NCBI RefSeq assembly: GCF_900129885.1
Contig: NZ_FQXE01000005.1
Location: forward strand, 1-64,000
Direction of reading: 5' to 3'
DNA: 64,000 bases
From: Pollutimonas bauzanensis
GTDB taxonomy: Bacteria > Pseudomonadota > Gammaproteobacteria > Burkholderiales > Burkholderiaceae_B
The notes under the pieces were generated by a model that searched no databases, was not told the DNA's origin, and saw only the letters and a list, made by a program, of their open reading frames with translations. Shown here in pieces: positions 16,795 through 27,600 of the stretch. Every line of letters starts with the position of its first letter. Position 1 is the first letter of the stretch. The position numbers were made by a program, and so were the translations under genes.

Positions 16795-16880
16795 AGACAG
16801 CCAATACACCGGCACAGCCGGGAACGCCCGGTCGGAATGCGCTGGCCCTGGCGCCGGCAGCAGCGATTTTCAGTAGATAG
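16791..16880 (+). CDS. 29-residue ORF translationally coupled to copCD, possible remnant
   Basis: An ATG overlaps the copCD stop (ATGA) and has GGAGAAGC just upstream, so ribosomes finishing copCD could reinitiate. The product begins MKTANTPAQPGTPGRN and ends in a short Ala-rich stretch at a TAG. It resembles the first residues of an exported protein cut short, and may be the stump of a former fourth gene. It matches nothing I recognise and may not be real. Confidence 0.3.
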   Translation: MKTANTPAQPGTPGRNALALAPAAAIFSR

Positions 16881-17012
16881 ACCCTTCCGTTTACCGTTAT
16901 ACAAGCTCGGAAAGCATGCGGCGGTGTCATAATATCCGCGAGTTTACGCGGGGCTCGCGTGAAGGCCTGCTTGTCCCGATTCTTGCCTATTGATATATGG
17001 AAGCCGCGCACC

Positions 17013-17378
17013 ATGTCCGATACCACTGTCGAACCCACTGAATATTTGTTTTCCTATGGCACTTTGCAATTGGAAGCCGTGCAGCAGGCAACTTTCGGGC
17101 GCAAGCTCGATGGCCATGCGGACCAGTTGCCCGGGTATCGCCTGGGCCTGCTGGAAATCCGCGATCCCGCCGTGGTGGCCACCAGCGGCAAGGCTCATCA
17201 TCCTATCGTGGCTTACACGGGGGATGCGCGGGATTGTGTGGAAGGCATGGTCTTGCGCATCACGTCCGCCGAATTGCGCCAGGCCGATGGCTATGAAGTG
17301 TCGGACTATCGGCGCGACCGGGTGGTGCTGGCTTCGGGGACGGCTGCGTGGGCGTATGTGGATGCGCGGGCGGCCTGA
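17013..17378 (+). CDS. Gamma-glutamylcyclotransferase/AIG2-like family protein
   Basis: A 121-residue protein of the GGCT-like/AIG2 fold. The substrate-loop motif YGTL is at residues 15-18 (YLFSYGTLQ), and a later acidic position in DGYEVSDY fits the catalytic Glu of the family. Such proteins cyclise gamma-glutamyl amines or are uncharacterised YtfP/BtrG-like enzymes. The ATG at 17013 is chosen because it directly precedes the fold; 18 more upstream codons are open but unlike the family. It is monocistronic, convergent with the ModE-like gene (30-bp gap). Confidence 0.85.
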   Translation: MSDTTVEPTEYLFSYGTLQLEAVQQATFGRKLDGHADQLPGYRLGLLEIRDPAVVATSGKAHHPIVAYTGDARDCVEGMVLRITSAELRQADGYEVSDYRRDRVVLASGTAAWAYVDARAA

Positions 17379-17408
17379 ACCTATCACACCGCGCCGGCGT
17401 CGCCGTTT

Positions 17409-17756
17409 TCAGGGCGCGAGCAGCCTGGTCAGCGCGGCGATGTCCTCGGCGGCGGCGATACGGGATGTGCTTTCGATGGCGCGATAGTGCTTGATGATGT
17501 CTTCGCCCACGGGAGTGAGCCTGGTGCCGCCGCCGTGCGCGCCGCCGGTCGCGGTGGCCACGGCGGGCTGGCTCAGGGCGCGGTTCATTTGGTCGATCAG
17601 CAGCCAGGCGCGCCGGTAGGACATGTTGAACTGGCGCGCGGCCGCGGAGATCGATCCGGTTTCGGCAATGGCTTCCAGCAAAGCGACTTTGCCGGGGCCG
17701 ATGGCTATGCTGTCGTCCTGGTAGACGCGCAGGCGAAACTGTATCTTGGTTTTCAT
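17409..17756 (-). CDS. ModE-like winged-helix regulator lacking the molybdate-binding domain
   Basis: A 115-residue stand-alone ModE N-terminal type DNA-binding protein. The winged helix-turn-helix is clear: ALLEAIAETGSISAAARQFNMSYRRAWLLIDQMN, followed by a Gly-rich wing GGAHGGGTRLTPVGEDII. Full ModE has an additional C-terminal molybdate-binding (TOBE/MOP) region, absent here, so effector sensing is unclear. The ATG at 17756 begins the usual MKTKIQFRLR start. Downstream of sapC in the same direction (98-bp gap). A separate molybdenum-related gene, nifQ, lies at 46146, far from here. Confidence 0.85.
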   Translation of the reverse strand: MKTKIQFRLRVYQDDSIAIGPGKVALLEAIAETGSISAAARQFNMSYRRAWLLIDQMNRALSQPAVATATGGAHGGGTRLTPVGEDIIKHYRAIESTSRIAAAEDIAALTRLLAP

Positions 17757-17854
17757 GGAAGCGTCACAGGAAAATCGAGGCAAGGTCAAGGGATGGACCG
17801 GCGAGGCTATCGCCACATCGTCGCCTCGCCGCATTCGATTCAATATAACAGCTT

Positions 17855-18619
17855 TTATTGGCTATCCGCCGCCTTGCCCGGCTCCGTTCCGGCGGCCGAT
17901 GGCTGTATCCGGTCGAGCAGCGTGGACCAGGTGCCGATCGATACGAAATGGAAATAGACCAGCGGCAGCCAGCCATTGGCGCGCCAGCGCAGGAATTCGT
18001 CTTCGGGCAGCTTGTTGAATTTCGCCTCGTCGATGATTTTGAAGCCCGACAGGCTGAGGCGCTGGCCGTCGGGCAGGGTGATGTCGGCGCGGTTCTCTAC
18101 AAGCACGTCGGCCTCGGCCAGCGCACGCATGAATTCCATCGTGTGGGCGTGCTGGTTCTGGTAGTCGCGGCAGAAATCCAGAGCGCTGCGCGACAGCGCG
18201 CTGGGGGATCCGTCATCGTTGAACAGCGGATGGTCGCGGCCTTCGACCACGCTGGCCGCCGCCTCGTCTATGCATAGCGTGTATTCCCCGCGGTCGGTGT
18301 TTTCCATGAATATGAAGGGGTAGCGGCGTATGTAGGCGGGCACATAGTGCCCGGCGCGCCATTGGCCGTCGGCGTCCACGAACAGGTTTTCCTGGCCGCG
18401 CAGGCCCAGCACGGCAACCGGCGACGGCAGCGCGCCTTCGGTGAACACAATGGGATAGTGCCGGCATGCGACGGCGATTTCGCCGGCGACCAGCGGCACG
18501 GCATTGGTCGCGCCGGCAAAGCCGTAGCCGGCCTGCTCGGCCAGGGACAGCTTGTCATGCAGCGCGGCCTGCAAAGGCCTGGGTTGTATGTAGAACAGCG
18601 GAAGCGTGGTAGAAGTCAT
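17855..18619 (-). CDS. SapC-family protein
   Basis: A 254-residue protein of the SapC family. Recognisable parts are AVACRHYPIVFTEG, VAVLGLRGQENLFVD, GHYVPAYIRRYPF and the C-terminal SLSGFKIIDEAKFNKLP with WLPLVYFHFVS. It has no signal peptide or clear membrane segment. SapC was named from an S-layer secretion locus, but most members are uncharacterised. Here it starts 9 bp after the stop of the giant two-partner exoprotein, so it is almost certainly cotranscribed with it and may assist its export or surface assembly. That role is inference. Confidence 0.85.
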   Translation of the reverse strand: MTSTTLPLFYIQPRPLQAALHDKLSLAEQAGYGFAGATNAVPLVAGEIAVACRHYPIVFTEGALPSPVAVLGLRGQENLFVDADGQWRAGHYVPAYIRRYPFIFMENTDRGEYTLCIDEAAASVVEGRDHPLFNDDGSPSALSRSALDFCRDYQNQHAHTMEFMRALAEADVLVENRADITLPDGQRLSLSGFKIIDEAKFNKLPEDEFLRWRANGWLPLVYFHFVSIGTWSTLLDRIQPSAAGTEPGKAADSQ

Positions 18620-18628
18620 GGTGCGGAA

Positions 18629-21600
18629 TCAGAAGAAATTGGATTGAGCGGAGTCCTGCGGGCGATCATCGTCATTATCCGACGATTCCAGGAGCGCCGG
18701 CCCGCCAAGCTGGACGACTTTCAGGACCTGCGGGTCCGCATAGGGCGCCAGCGCATTGGGGCTGACGCCCTCGGGAGTGACGGTACCACGGAACAATGAA
18801 TCGGCGCCGGGAGTGCTGGGCACTACCCATTGAGGAACCGTGGTCGCCGCCAGCCGGCCTATGATCTCGACCGGACCCCAAACGGTGTCGTTCATGTAGT
18901 ACGGGTCGCCGACCAGTTGGCTGGTGATGCGGGAGGCAGCCTGCGCGCCGGTATAACCGTTGACCGAGCCATACATCGAGGCCGAGAGCGCATTCGGCAC
19001 GATCAAGCGCGCTACGTTGATTTTATGGCTGGCGTCGCTGTCATTCAGGCCTATGCGCTGCGCGCCGCTGCCCGACGCCATGGTCAGCGCCGTGCCGGGA
19101 CCATACAGGCCGGTCATGGTGATGGCGCCGTCGGTGATGATGGCGGCATCGCCCGAGGGCAGCAGGGCGGGCGCCGCGATCGTGATCGGCCCCTTGGTCA
19201 CTTCGAGGCGGGCGGGCAGCCGCACAGCCGAACCGCCGGTCTGGGTGAAGCCTGTCGCGGCCCGTACCCAGGCGTTGCGCGCAAAATCCACTGTGCCGGA
19301 CGGGTCGCTGTTGGCAATGGTGATGGCGCCAGTGGAGGCGGTCACCGTATCGCCGAACGAGAAGCTGCCGCCGGCAAGCTCGATGCCGTTTTCGCCTTGC
19401 GCCGTGACGGGACCGCGGTAAGCGGCCGTCGCCGCTTCCAATTGCTGGATGCGGTAGGCGTTGAGCGCGCCGTTGAAGACGATGGAGGTGCCCGCGCGCA
19501 ATGTCAGCGCAGCCAGTCCGCCGACATCGCCGGCTGCCTGGATGGCATTGGCGGCGCTGATCGCCAGATTGCTGCGATCGGTGCCGTCCAGCGTGCTGCC
19601 GAATACGATGGAACCCTCCTTGCTGTCCAGCGCGCGGCTGCCGTTCAGGGTGACCGCGCCGCTGTAGGTCTGGTTGCCCGTGGTGGCGACCGTGCCGGCA
19701 TCCAGGGTGGCGGCGCCGTCGATAGCCAGCGCGGCCAAGGTTCCCATGGCGCCCAGGTTGCCGCGGATGTCGGCGTTGCCGGCTATATGCAGCGCCTGGC
19801 CGCCGGCGCCGATGGCATCGGCGCCATTCATCAAGTGGACCGTGGCGGCGGCCAGAGTGGTGTTGGCGCCCAGCACGGCGCGTTCGCCATAGCGCTGGTC
19901 GCCGGTGGTGTCCACCAGGCCGCCATTGATGGCCAGGGAACCCGGCGCATCGGTCTGTACCGACGCCGCCCGTACCGTGCCATCGAAACGGGTGGCGCCG
20001 GCGGTGTCGACAGTGAGCGCGCCCAGCCGCTGGCTGCCGCCTATGGGGCCGCTGAAGGCGACTCCGCCGCTGCCGGCCCGCACTGCCAGGGCATGGGCGC
20101 CGTCGAGCGCGCCATTGAAGCGGACTGACGTGCCGCTGCTCAACTGCTGGCCGCCGGTCAACATGACCGGGCCGGCGTATTTCTGCTCGCCGGTGGTGGT
20201 GATGCTGCCGGAAGCCAGCGTGGCGGAGCCGTTCACCGTCAGGCTGGACAGCGCGGCATAGTCGCCGATTGCGCCGGCCAGGGAGGCCGCGCCGTTGATG
20301 GCCAGGCTTTGCGCGCCATGGGCGATGCCGTCGGCGCCGCCCAGCAGGGCGACGCTGGAGCCGGTCAGTGCAGTGTCCTGGCCCAGCACGACGCGCTCGC
20401 CATAGCTTTGCGCGCCGGTGGTGTCGACCAGGCCGTCATTGATGGCCACGGTTCCGCCCGCGTCGGTCTGCACCGATGCGGCATAGACCGCGCCGTTGAA
20501 GACGGTGGCGCCGGCGGTGTCGACGGACAGCGCGCCCAGCCGGGCCGTGTCGCCGATGGTCGAGGCAAAGACGACATTGCCGCCGTTGGCCTGGATGGCA
20601 AGTCCGTGGCTGCCATTGACCGTGTCGGCAAACTCGATTGGCCCGCCTTGGGTTGTCAGGCGCTGATTCCCTCTCAGGACGACGGTGCTGTTGTATGCCT
20701 GTTTGCCAGTGGTGGCGATGCTGCCGGCGGCCAGCGTGGCGGAGTCGTTGACCGTCAGGCTGGCCAGCGCGGCATTTGCGCCGATCGCCCCGGCCAGAGA
20801 GGCCGGACCGTCTATCGTCAGGCTTTGCGCCCCTTGGGCGATGCCATCGGCGCCGGCCAGCAGGGCGACGCTGGAGCCGGTCAGGGTGGTGTCCTGGCCC
20901 AGCACGACGCGGTCGCCGTAGCTCTGCGCGCCGGTGGTGTCGACCAGGCCGTCGTTGATGGCCACGGTTCCGCCGGCATTCGTCCGCAGCGATGCGGCAT
21001 AGACCGCGCCGTCGAAGATGGTGGCGCCGGTGGTGTTGACCGAGAGCGCGCCCAGCCGCGTGGCCGAATTGCCTACTGTGGATTCGAATACCACATCGCC
21101 GTCAGCGGCCTGGATGGTGAGGTTGTGCGTGCCGTCCACCGTGCCGGCGAACGCAATGTCGCCGCCTTGGGTGCTCAGGCGCTGATTCCCTGTCAGAGTG
21201 ACAGCGCCGTTGTAAGACTGGTCGCCGGTGGTGGCGATGCTGCCGGCCGCCAGCGTGGCGGAGTCGTTCACCGTCAAGCTGGCCAGCGCGGCATAGTCGC
21301 CGATCGCGCCGGCCAGGGAGGCCGGGCCATCTATGGTCAGGGCATATGCGCCGTCGGCGCCGTCCTGCAGGGCGACGCTGGAGCCGGCCAGGGTGGCGTC
21401 CTTGCCCAGCACCACGCGTTCACCGTAGACCTGGTCGCCGGTGGTGTCGACCAGGCCGCCGTCGATGGCCACCGTGCCGCCCGCGTCGGTCCGCAGCGAC
21501 GCGGCATGGACCGCGCCGCCCAAGGTTGTTGCGCCAGCCGTATCGATGGAGAGCGCGCCCAGGCGGGCGGCCGCATTGCCCACGGTCGATTCGAACGCCA

Positions 21601-24600
21601 CATCGCCGCCGTCGGCCGCAATGGCGAGGTCGTGTGCTCCATCGACACTGCCCTTGAATTGGACCTTGCCGGCGCCGGTCGCAACATCGACGCTGGCGCC
21701 CAGCGTGGCCGCGCCGTCGATGATGAAGTCGGCGTCGCCGGCGATATAGCTGCCGGCCAGGGTGGTGGCTCCGGTGTATCGCTGGGCGCCGGCGGTCGTG
21801 ACGGAAGCCAGCTGGATGGCGCCGGCGCCTATGGTCAGGGAGTCCAGTTCGCTGGCATTGCCCGACAGTGTGACGGTGCCTGTGCCGGCGCGGATGGCTG
21901 CGGCATTGTTGCCGCCGTTGAGCGTGCCGCCGATGCCGATATTGCCGCCCGCCGCGCTGGTATCCAGCGTCCTGGTGACGCCGGCCCCGGCCAGCGTGAG
22001 ATTGCCGTCGATGTCGATGGCGCTGGCGGTCAGGTCGCCCTTGAGTGTCACGTCGCCGCTGTAGTGCTGCGCGCCGGCGGTGCTGGCCTGAGCCATGGCG
22101 ATCTGCCCACCTTCGACAGTAAGACTGGCGCCATTGCCGTTTTCGTCGGCGCCCAGGCTTATGGCTTCCGACACGCTCACATTGCCGCTCGCGGCCGTCA
22201 GCGAGACCTTGCTGCCGCCTTCCAGGGTCATGGCGTGCGACACGGTTATGTTGCCGCCGCTGGAAACCAGCGAGACATCGCCGCCATTGCCCGCGCTCAG
22301 GCCGGTCAAGCTCGCCAGGTTGCCGGCCGCGGTCAGCGCGATGTCGCCATCGTGCGTGACGATCTCGCCCAGCGTGAGCTCGCGCGTGCCATCCAGGTAA
22401 ATGTCGCCGAGACCGGTGACCTGGGCGGAGACCTGGCGCGCCGACGTCGTGAAGTGCGCCTCCGTGCTGCCTATACCGTGTTGGCTGGTCAGGTCCAGGC
22501 TGTCGGCCAACAGTCCGGAGCCGGCGCCGGTATCGGCAAGCTTGCCCCGGGCGGCGGCCAGGATGATGCTGCCGTCCGCGCTGCCGGCGTCGACGGTGCC
22601 GATATTGATGTCGCCCGCCTCCGACGTCAGGTTGATGGTGTTTCCAATAGCGACCACATTCGTGGCGTCCAGCGTGCCGGTGGCCGTGGCCGTGATGCCG
22701 GTTGCCGCATTCAGGTCCTGGGCGGTAAGCTTGCCGTCGTTGTCGACGGTGATGCCGCCGCTGTTGGCGTGCAGGGTCGCGACCAGGTCGCCGGTGTTGT
22801 CCACGGCCAGGTTGGAGGCGCCGGCGCCGGTCAGGCGGGCGTCGATGCTGGCCGTCTCGGTGACCAGCGTGGTGTCGCCGCCGGCCGAGCCGCTGGTCAG
22901 GGTCAGCGAAGCCGCCTTGACGCCCAGCGAACGCGGCGATGAGCCGCCAGCGACGATGTCGGTGGCGCCCTTGAGCGTCACGGCGCCGCTGGTTTCGATG
23001 CCGGCGGCCGCGATCTTGAGGCTGCCGCCCGAGGATAGCAGCAGGTTGCCCTGGCCGTCGCCGATGCCGGCGCTGGCGTCCAGGTCGCCCGCAGTGCGGA
23101 GGTAGGCCGAGCCGCCGGCGCCCATCTGGATCAAGCTGCCGCCCAGCGTCAGGGCGCTGGTTCCAATATTGTTGATGGAGATGACGCTGTCCGCGGCGGT
23201 GGAGGCCAGGCCGCCGATCTCGGCGACCTTCATCCGCAGGGCCAGGCCGCCTTCTCCGGTGGCCAGGCTGCCGACCGTGCCGATGCCGTTGACCGCCGTG
23301 GCGGTCAGGGCGTGGGCAGTAATCAGGCTGCTGTCGGAAGTGGCGGCGATGGCGCCGTTGGCTGCTTGCAGCGTCACGTCGCCCAGCGTCTTGGCGTCGA
23401 TGGTGCCGACCGTCAGATTGCCATTGGCGCTGACGATGGAGATGTCGTTGCCAGCGGCGCTGGTTTGCGACACCACGCTGGTGGCCTGTGTGTTGCCCTC
23501 AGTGGTAATGCCGATGGCGCCGTTCTGGGTCGATACCGAGGCCAGCGTGATGCCGTCGGCGCGGTTGTCATCCAAATACAGCCCGCCGCTGCCGGTCACC
23601 GAGGCGGTCAGGTTGGCCGTGGTGGTTTGCACGGTTTCGGCCGCGCCGGCCTCGCTGCCGCCGATACCGGCGCCGGCCTTCAGGGCGACATTGCCGGCGA
23701 CGATGCGCGTCAGCGCATTGCCGTCGTCGACGATGGTCCCGCCGGCCTGGCTGAAGTCGAAGTTGACGCTGCCCGAGGTGCCCGCATCGATGTTGCCGGC
23801 GACCAGGCGGCTGTTGGCGCCGCTGCCGGTGACATTGATGGCGCCGTTGTCGGACACGGCGTTGGCCAGCAGCAGGCCGCCTGCGGCCGCGATATCAATG
23901 GCGCTGCCGGAGACGTATGAATAGGCGGCGTTCCCGGTGGTCTTCAGGTAGACGGCGCCGTTGCTGGTGGCCTCCACGCGCTGGCCGGTGGCGCCGACCC
24001 GGGCTGCCGTAGTCGTGCCGGAGCCGATGCCGGACGAGCCGTGCAGGCCGATGCCATAGGCGCTGATGTTGGAGCCGGAGGCATCGGCGAGGATGTAACC
24101 GTTGTCCGCGTTCAGCGAGATCTGGCCAAAGTTGCTGCCGGCCTGGACGTTCTTGACCGTGATGTTGCCCATGGTCGCGCGCACCGAGATGTCGTTGCCC
24201 ACGGCGTCGGTGCCCGAGGCCAGGCTGGTCAGATTGATGTTGCCGTTGGCGTTGATGACAGTGGCGCCATTCTTGACGGATGTGGTCAATCCGCCCGTCA
24301 GGCTGGACAGGCTGTCCAGATAGAGCGATCCATCGCCGGTGACGGTCGCCGATACCGCATTGTTCGGCGCCGAAATCTGCAGGGCCGCGCTATCGCTGCC
24401 TATGCCGTGGGCGGCCGTAAGGTTGACGGCTCCGTAGCCCTCGCTGTCGCCGGAACCCGTGATGGTGCCGCCGCCGGACAGAATGCTTCCCGATTGCGAG
24501 TTGAGGGTAATGGACTTGCCCGCGCCGGCGGTCAGCGCGCCGCTGACCAGCAGGTCGCCGCTGGTGGCCGTGACCGACAGCGCACCGCTGGCCGAGAGCT

Positions 24601-27600
24601 TGTCGAGGCTGAGCGTACCGTCTTGCGTCAGGCTGATGTTGCCGCCGTTGTTCGTCGTGGCATCGACGCTGCCGACCTTGGTGTTCAACGTGATGTTCGA
24701 AGAACCGGAAAGGCTGCTGCTGTTCGCGGTCGCCGACAGGTGTCCGGCGGTGATCAGCGAGCCGGAACCGGCAGTGATGCTGCCCGAACTACCGGAACTC
24801 CACGGGCTGGTGGACAACTTGACCGATCCGCCCGAGGTGACGTTCACGGTGCCGACGCTGATGGCGCCGGTGGCCTGGTAGTCGAAATTCAGCCCGCTGG
24901 TGTCGGTGACATTGGTGAGCGTGGTGGTCGAACCATTGTCGGTGGCGGCGAAGGTGAAGCCTGTCGGGCCGGTCAGGCTCATCGTGCCGCCGCTGCCGCC
25001 CGTGAGGGAACTTTGGCGCAGGACGGTCAAGTCTGTCAGATCCGCCGAATTGGTGATGAAGAAGCTGCCCGGCGTGGCGATGGCGAGGGACGCCGTGTCG
25101 ACGTTCAGGCGTGTGCCGGACGTGCCTATCGAGCGGCTGCTGCCATACTTGGCCGTCAGGCTGACGCTGCTGCCGCTGACCTTGTTGCCGGAACTGGCCA
25201 GGATGCTGCCCTGGTTCGAGGAAAGCGTCACCGCGCCGTCGCCGGCGTTGACGATGCCGACCGTCAGAGCGCCGGTGCCCGCCTTCAGCGAAATGTCGCT
25301 TTCGCCGGTGACGTTGACAGCTGTCAGTCCGTAGGTTTCGCTGATGGCAATGCTGCCGTCGGCGCCGTTGGCGGCCTTGGCCGAGACCGTTTGCAGCGTG
25401 GTCGTGCCGCCGCCGTAGGCGGTGCTCTGGATGGCGCCGGCGTTGCCGATCGAGCCCTCGGCGATCAGGCTGAGCTTGTCGGCGCCGCTGATGTTGCCGC
25501 TGAGGATGGAGCCGCCCTGGTTGTCGACGGCCAGGTCGTGGTTGTTCAGGGAAATCGAGCCTAGCGCGATGTCGCCGGTCTTGTTGGTGATCGAGCTGTC
25601 GCCATAGGCCGATATGCCCTGCAGCGTCGTGGCGCTGTCCAGCGCCAGGTGGACGCCGCTGCCGCTGCCGCCGGCGGACGCCGACAGCGTGCTGACCGTG
25701 GCGTCGATGCCGTTGCCGCTGCCTGCGGCGCCTATGGCGCCGTTGCTGGTCGACATGGACAGCTTGGCCGCGTGGACCTTGGTCGTGTCGTCGCCGTCGC
25801 CCTTGATGCCGCCGCTGCTGGCGTACAGCGTGACGTTGTCCAGGCCGCCCAGGTCTATCGCGCCGACGGTGATGTCGCTGTCGCTGGAAAGGCTGAAGGC
25901 CAGGCCGGTGGCATCGGCCAGCTCATTGATGGCGATGCCGGCCCCGTTGTCGCTGGCATCCAGAATGGAGGTGGGGACGCCGCCGACGACCGAGGTGATG
26001 CCGTAAGAACGCGCCTGGCTGCCGAATCGATCGATGGTGAGCGCATCGATGTGAGTGTCGGAGGACACCCAGACATCGCCCGAGTTATGCACAGTCAGCC
26101 GGGGGGCGGTAATGTTCAGGGCTGCGGGCCCGCTGCCGATTGCGCCATTGCCGTCGCTGCGCAGCTCCACGCTGGCGGCGGTGATGTGCTGATCGCTGTC
26201 CAATTGCTGGATGCCGTCGGCGTGGTGGGTGGTCAGGGCCACGGTGCCGGTGGGCTGCACGTCTATCTGGCCGATTTGCTGGGCGCGCTGGGTCTCCAGG
26301 GTGAAGTTCAGGCCCGTCGTGTCGCGGACGTCGTTGACCCGGGTGACGGCGCCGTCATTGGTGACGTCAAAGTTGAATTCCGGTCCCGCGGTGATCTGGT
26401 AGGCGGCCGCGCCGCTCGGCTGCCAGCTCGTCAGCGACAGGGTGGTCAGGTCGATGTCGTTGGCGACGTAGACGTCGCCGCCGGTGGTCAGCAGCAGGTC
26501 GCGCGCCGTGGTCTGGATGATGCCGGACCCGTCCCCGGACGCGGCTCCGATCGAGCCGGTGGCGGACAAATTCACGCGGTTGCCCGTGATGTGGGGCGCT
26601 TGCGCGCCTTCTGGCAGGTCCGCGCCTGTCAGATTCGTGATGTTTTTGTTGATGCCGGTGGCCGCCAGGCTGACGCTGCGGCCCGCGCCTGCGTCGATGG
26701 TGCCGACGCGCAGGTCAGTGTCGCCAGCCAGGCTGAAGTTCAGACCGGTCTCGTCGGTGACGTTGACGATGTCGTAGGCGCCGCCGTAGCCGCTGTCCGT
26801 GACGTTGAAGTCCAGGCCCTGGGCAGTGACCCGCAGCGTGTTGCTGTCTGCGCCGGTGTGATTGGCCGTGATGTCGAGCTTGAACAGGTCGCTCGCGTTG
26901 TTGACATACAAGTCCTTGCCGGTCTGCGTGGTCAACTGGCGTGTGTCGGTCAGCACGGCCGCGCCGCTGCCGCCGATGGATTGCTCGGCGGTCAGCGTCA
27001 GCACGGGGCTGACGAAGCTGCCGGTGCCCGATTGGATCAGCGAGCCGCTGGTCACGTCCACGTGGGCCGAGTTGCCGACGCGGTTGTTCAGCAGCGTCAA
27101 GTCCTTGTTGTTGGACACCCATAGGCTCGAGCCCACGTCGGAGGACAGCGTGTCGACGCTGACGTATAGCGGGATCGCCGGGATTTGGCTATAGCGGCCC
27201 TGCACCGTGTTGGCATTCAGCGTCAGGCCGCCGGTGGTGATGTCGGCATCGCCGGCGCTGGTGCTGGTGCCATAGATGGTGCCGGTCGTGCCCAGCGTGA
27301 CCGAGCCGCCGGCGCCGGTCTTGATATTCTCGACCGTGAGTGTACGGTCCGACGCCAGGGACAAGGCCAGGTTGGCCGTCGTGTTGATGTTCGTTAGCGT
27401 CAGGCCGGACGTGCCGGTCGAGTCGTCTACGTTGAATGTCAGGCCACTGGATGAAATCTGGTAAGTATGAGTCTGTGTGCCGGTCGTTTTGTGCAGCGCT
27501 TGCAGCGACAGCGACTGCAGCGTGCCGGTGTTGGCGACGTTGACGTTTCCTCCCGAGGCGATCGACAGATGCGACGTCGCCGTATTGACTCGTGCTTGGC

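Noticed and set aside
18629..19400. C-terminal contact-dependent inhibition toxin on the exoprotein
   Set aside because: The C-terminus is short, acidic and lacks VENN or similar pretoxin motifs, and no immunity gene follows; the next gene is SapC.
20309..22942. Long open frames on the plus strand opposite the giant exoprotein (for example an 877-codon frame)
   Set aside because: They mirror the repetitive, GC-rich exoprotein codons, are low-complexity Gly/Arg/Ala-rich and lack start signals or known domains.
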